Positions 58,631 to 64,000 of a stretch of 64,000 nt of DNA are shown here, one piece after another. The notes beneath the pieces were generated by a model, which saw only the letters and a program-made list of their open reading frames with translations, did no database searches and was not told the origin of the DNA. Where the stretch lies: assembly GCA_020055645.1 (NCBI GenBank), contig CM034549.1:20977930-21041929 (forward strand), in the 5' to 3' direction. Every line of letters starts with the position of its first letter. Within the stretch, counting starts at the first letter, position 1. The position numbers and the translations under genes were made by a program. Origin of the DNA: Tomocerus qinae. Taxonomy: Eukaryota > Arthropoda > Collembola > Entomobryomorpha > Tomoceridae.

Positions 58631-61600
58631 ATTATCAAAAACCGCATTTTGTATTTGGCGTGTCCGCATTGTAATTAACTTTAATCTAATTAATGCATTT
58701 ACCTCGGGAAGACATACATTTATTCCTAATTAAATTACCAATGTGCCTGCAAGATTTTGCCTAATGCCTATGCATGGTATTCCGTGACAAGACATTACAC
58801 TAGGTATGCAGATGGGTTATGTGATTCAAAAGCTTACCCTCCTTTGTGTCCTTATGAAACCTGAAAATGCCTCATCCTCACTCCATTACGCAACACTTTA
58901 GTTTGCCTATCGTGTGAAAATAATAAGATGCTAAGGAATTACACAGAGATACGTCTGCAGAATCCTAAATTACATTTCCAATTAAACTTTCACCTTCCTC
59001 CTGTTACATCATGTAGCTCTAAAAACTTGATTTATGAGTATTTTGTAAATACTACTAGGATGATTGTGCCTTTGCAAAGATTGCGCCTTGTCAGCTAACT
59101 AAAAAGGGGAAGAAAACATTCACTAATACTTAGTGTACGCCAAATGAATTAGCCAAGCACTAACCCCAGCCTCTCTGGAAGTGTGCATTCGAGGAAAAAC
59201 AACCTTTAAAATGTGCTTACAAGGTTGCTACAGATCACCTAACTAAGCAAGCAAGTAATAAAACCAGTAAATAGGATGTTGAAGCTAAGATGATTCAGAA
59301 TTCCGCGGAAACCATCGTGAACAAATAGATAGGAGGCAGAAAAAGAGTAGCCATAATGAGTGGTCTTCCAAAAACCTGTACAATAGAATACCAATTATAC
59401 TATTGTGTTTCAAATGTGTCTATTCAAAAAAAAATTTCCTTTATCTCAATATCTGCCTATATAATTCTGCATATAAGATGTAAAACACAGTATAGTAATT
59501 GCAATTAGTTAAAGAATCTCTCTGTATAGCAACATTAACTATAGCAAAGCTCTTAAAGGGACATTAAAAGATATTCACAAAAAATGACAAATTATTTGTA
59601 ATAATTTTTTACTCCATTTGCCCACTCAAAGATTTTTGCAGAGTGCATTCAAATGAAATTACCATACGTACATAAATAATATAGAAGATTTTTAGTAGTT
59701 GTAGTGCAATTGAGTGAAGAGAAACAGTGTATGGATAATCTACTTACAATTATCATGAGTAAATAGTAAGTAGGAAGAAGCATCTCGAGATAGATTTCTG
59801 CTAAGTTGGTCTAAACTGTTTGGTCGTGTCTTGACTTTCCGTTCTAAGAAGAGGGTGATGTATATAAGAAGGATGTGTGTGTAGTTAGTTAGATGAAGAC
59901 AAGTGAGCTGGACGTAAGATAGACAAGGCAACTAAGTGAGTGGTTGAGGCAGGAGAAGGCCGAAGTCTTCCCACGGTGATGATATGCGATAAAAAGTAGG
60001 AGAGTGTCAACAGGCTGAGCCAACCATCTCGTCTACACCGCGAATAGGCGGAACTTTCCCACGCACACCACATACATGCAGATATCTACAGCCAAGACAA
60101 GAAATTCACTGCCAAACTAAAGCACTACTGCACACTCACTTACTTACTATTACCTACATCTCTTGAATACACTCAGTCTGCCTGTCCTTCTCTTGACACA
60201 GACATGCATATCTCTCTATACACACTTGTACATATAAATTACTATATACATATTATATTGGTATATACTATATAGTGGATATTATAAACAATAATATTAT
60301 TAGTTGCAGTAGATAGGAATTCCTGCAGTAGTACATAAAACACGAGAAGATGAAGTAGCTCCCACTCATCTCGTACAATTCATTTCCACACAAATCCAAG
60401 TCAGACTAAACGAAACCACTTTGCTTGCATGGGCCATAAAGATAATGTTGGTTGGCTATATGTTTCATTTACATATAGATGTGTTTTTATATATGTAATA
60501 AATGTAAGTAACGTAAGGAGATAGGTATGCAATAGTTATGTGAATGTGTCAGTGTGTATGTAAGCACTTTGCATCTCCTAATGCATTTCTATGTGTATTA
60601 TCTTTTATGCCTTATTGCTATTTACTACTATTAGAGATAAATAGCAGCCCATCACCTCATCATGCATGTGTCATTATAGCAGACAAGACACGTTTCTTTG
60701 TTGCACAGCCACAACAAGTCAGGTTCCATATCTTATCATGTCTATTCATATTATGGGAAAAAGAAGGAAAATAATGCATCTTTATTTCACAGATTGGGCA
60801 CTTGTCAAAATCCTACTTTCAAACTACTATACATCACCCACGGCTAGATACAATATCAATAATATCAGGATAATTTATCCTCACACTTCACTGCTACTTC
60901 ACTCCATTAGCATCTAACAATCTCCCTTCCAAACTATTCACCTATACGCCTTCAAACCCAACTGATAAATACAAAACCACGACCGCTATACTCTTCTCTA
61001 CTTGTAAACTCCAGTTTTATTTCAATTCACTATCCAACTCCATCAGATGAAAAGAAGTCAAGGGCTTCTTCCTCTTCGCTTTGCCGAGATCATCCCCCAA
61101 GGCGCGTGTATTCATAAAGCAGGCACCACGTCCGAAGTGTGACAATCTCACTTGCATATTTTATACACAATTTTAATATCTTTGATCGCTGATATGCAAT
61201 ATTATTGAGGATAATAATTATTGTACCTAGCTATCTTTTTAACCTGTACATACATCCAAGCTTGAAGAAAATGTTATCTTAACAAAAATGTTCATGGAAT
61301 AAAAGAACCTACATCAACTTATTTTGACACCAAATTATTGTGTTCTGCCCTTTAAAATATATTGGCGCTTAAGCATTCGAAATTCAGTAACATTACTGGG
61401 TTAGTACTGGGATACTATCACTACTGTAGTTAGTTATTTTATCAGTTATTTTTTAGTAAATACTCCATATATATTCATTATTTACGAAAGTATTATTGCT
61501 ACAATATCTATGTGTTTGTATGTTTCGAAATTATAATGTTTAAAAAATAGGAATTATTTCAGGACATGTACACTATTCGGCCCAATTTATACCAGGACTA

Positions 61601-61846
61601 ATTAAATCACCGTCATTGTTTAGCAGATAGGAAAGCTGTTGGATTAATTTGACCTTACAAAATAATTTAGGTAATTAAATAGTATGAATAGTAATTGTTT
61701 TTGAAGCATTACCAATTAGAATTGATGAAATCTGACTTTAAATACTATTCAAATATTATAAGTACCACGAATGACTGTGACCGTTCATCGGCTTGAATGG
61801 TGGTGCTGCTAATAAATGCTAAATTATTTTATAAATATTTTTGCAG
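58631..61846. other. Gene-poor stretch, nothing recognised
   Basis: About 3.2 kb of AT-rich DNA. Short open frames at 59.7-60.1 kb (-) and 60.5-60.9 kb (+) have no domain. No RNA gene or mobile element was seen. Confidence 0.5.
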
Positions 61847-62028
61847 CATTCTCTGTTCCATATCTTCAGTCAAACATTTGTTGTAATGCATTTTCAAACA
61901 ACTTTATTGAGTTAGGTTTGGTCATGAAAGAATTACGGATGTTAGGAAGTGTTGATGAACGCGAAATAGAAAATGAAATAGCAAAGTGTCGGCTTATCGT
62001 CAGGCAGTCATCAACATTAGAGCCCTAA
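61847..62028 (+). CDS. Possible terminal coding exon of an unidentified gene
   Basis: A good acceptor (aatatttttgcag) is followed by an open frame ending in TAA at 62026-62028, about 60 codons. The later part reads like a helix with alternating charge (VDEREIENEIAKCR), unlike the surrounding AT-rich noise. It would enter in phase needing one base from the previous exon. No upstream exon on the plus strand could be found between the satellite and here, so either the intron is very long or this is a fragment or a chance frame. The family is not recognised. Confidence 0.28.
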
Positions 62029-64000
62029 GCCGTGTTAACCAGCTCCTTAATAAGCAATAATCTTCTGAACTTCTTAGGTCATCCACTTTATCCGACTTTT
62101 ACTAGTTTAATCTGTCACAAGTAGTATATGGGAATGGCAATTTATTTTTATTACCACCCATCACTTTCCTTGTGAGTGTATCTTATATAAATGTTGTGTA
62201 ATACACATAATGCAAATAATCATATTAAGTATTTACTTTTTATCCATTCATTTTAGGCCTAAGTCGAAGAATGTGAGTCATAATAACAATTCTAAGAAGT
62301 ATGTGTATCGTCTGATCTTTCATAAAACATACTTACAGAATGAATGGATGTTTATAGTGACAATATGATTGAAGTGATCTCATTCTCTGTAAGTGACAGC
62401 ATAAGACGCGATGGATCAACGGATTCCTAAAGCTATGCAAACAACATCGATGACAAAATCCTCTTAAGGAATTTAATTTATTTGTTTTGATGGACTTTTG
62501 CTGATTCTTCGTCAGACAGATTGCCATATCTTGTGATAGATTTCCAACAATTTCTGTATATCAATAACATTACTGAGATTAGTTCAGCATACTTATTATA
62601 GTAATACGAGATTTATTAGTGCTACATGCTTTGGTTACAAATTGGAAATGAATATGAAAACTGCCAACTTTTGAATTATGCACAAGGACTTATCCTCCGT
62701 TTTGTTCCCACGCATATTTACAGAATTACTTTGAAGGCAGATATATTCGGATTTTATATATGTCTGTAAGTTAAACATGCAAAGTCTGACTGAAGTTGAA
62801 ATAGAAATGTGCAAAAACATTTTTTATTGAAACTCTGAAAATGGTGCGGTTTGTCATTCTATGGTATTAACAATAGTTTAATACTTGTGTATGTTACGTC
62901 AGCATTTGAGTATAAGTCTATATAAGGAAAACTTGCTAAATTGATTTTTAGTATTAGAAATTAGGCGAGGCTGTTTACTCGAAGTATGGGTCATCTCTTG
63001 TCCTTATACAAAGTAAGTGTATAACTGAAATAGGTTTAAAAACAATCAAAGAAATCGTAAAACTTGTCTTGATAATTGAAAAAGATACTACATTGACTGA
63101 AATGCAGAAATGATTGTTGAAAGTTGAATTGTATTAGTTATTGTAGAAAAAAGATATGTAAGTTTGTGTTGCTGCGTCATGTGTACGCAAAAGCGGACGT
63201 GAGAATGACCTTTATGGTAGAATGGACAAGACAGTGAAATAAACTCTCATTGTTCCTGTGTAACTAATATTATGCTAAGTATATTATGTCAGAGGAGGCA
63301 GACAGATATTAAGTACATTTCACTCCCTACTTCTATAAACCATAAATACGTAATAGATACAGAGAAAGGATACTGAGACCACAAAGATAAAAATAATACA
63401 TGAAACAGGATCTCCATGACTTATGAAATGCTATTAATAAACACTCTAGCTCCCAATCACGATAAGTAGTCGCAACAATTGTTTTTTTCACAAGATAATC
63501 AAAAAATGACAAATGAAACATCGGTGTCAATGTAGTTGCAATTGTTTACATATTAATTAGTAGAAAGTATTTATTTCCACTGCATTGGAATGCAATTTGC
63601 AGCAGAGACTAATAATTTATGTTTAGCAGGTCAACTAATACAGATAATAATAGACATAATTGTCTATTCAATTAGATATGCGCATAGCAATCAAAAGCAC
63701 AATGTTATGATCCATTAATCCAGAACAAGAGCACTTGGTACATGGCATTTATAGCTCTTCTGTTCACACAATAATGCATCGTGGGAAAGATAAGTGAGCC
63801 AGATTGTCTGCAAGAAAACTTATTAATGTTGTGATACATGGACAGGTGGTCAATCCCTTGTACCTGTTGCGTAACAATACTAATCACAACTTTATGAATG
63901 CTGAACGCGTACACTTATTACATACATTATACAACGTATACAATGTATTCGACACAATTAATACTTTTACTCCGATCTATTCATGCTATCTATACTACAA
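62029..64000. other. Gene-poor stretch to the right edge
   Basis: AT-rich, with no coding exon, repeat array or RNA gene recognised. Confidence 0.5.

Overview
The window is nuclear DNA from an AT-rich invertebrate, most likely an insect or another arthropod. The evidence is spliceosomal genes with short GT-AG introns, an arthropod-type kinesin-1 heavy chain of 976 residues, an insect-style inward-rectifier K+ channel, and a secreted chitin-binding (peritrophin-A) protein. No bacterial, organellar or rRNA/tRNA sequence was recognised. The order cannot be fixed from the sequence alone.

Layout. (1) 1-3 kb: the 5' end of a leftward (minus) gene made of very small exons, running off the left edge, with likely 5'UTR exons at 2.2 and 2.7-2.9 kb. 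(2) 3.7-5.1 kb: SRPRB (+). (3) 10.6-16.1 kb: kinesin heavy chain (+), 15 coding exons, with a long 3'UTR to about 17.8 kb and a candidate 5'UTR exon near 8.8 kb. (4) 18.8-20.7 kb: Kir channel (-), 7 coding exons, one bounded by a GC-AG intron. (5) 24.6-25.3 kb: small two-domain chitin-binding protein (+) with a TATA box. (6) 25.5-28.0 kb: a 684-residue F-box-like protein (-), convergent with (5). (7) 28-53.5 kb: a gene-poor stretch holding a composite minisatellite at 38.2-39.0 kb and weak coding-like remnants. (8) 53.7-55.4 kb: a 416-residue protein (-) whose C-terminal half resembles EFCAB10 (RIIa-type docking helices plus a degenerate EF-hand). (9) 55.87-58.63 kb: a homogeneous 20-bp satellite of about 137 copies, just upstream of (8). 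(10) 58.6-64 kb: no clear gene except a possible terminal exon at 61.85-62.03 kb (+).

The genes do not form a functional cluster. They are ordinary neighbours: ER targeting (SRPRB), microtubule transport (KHC), K+ conductance (Kir), extracellular chitin binding, a putative ubiquitin-ligase adaptor, and a probable ciliary/flagellar protein. No wholly new system is evident. The most unusual items are the homogeneous satellite with internal dyad symmetry, the core-sharing minisatellite that changes period, the EFCAB10-like protein with a long novel N-terminus, the Kir pore substitutions, and the unplaced F-box-like protein. All gene models are hand-built from splice signals and reading-frame continuity, and all lengths were checked for phase.
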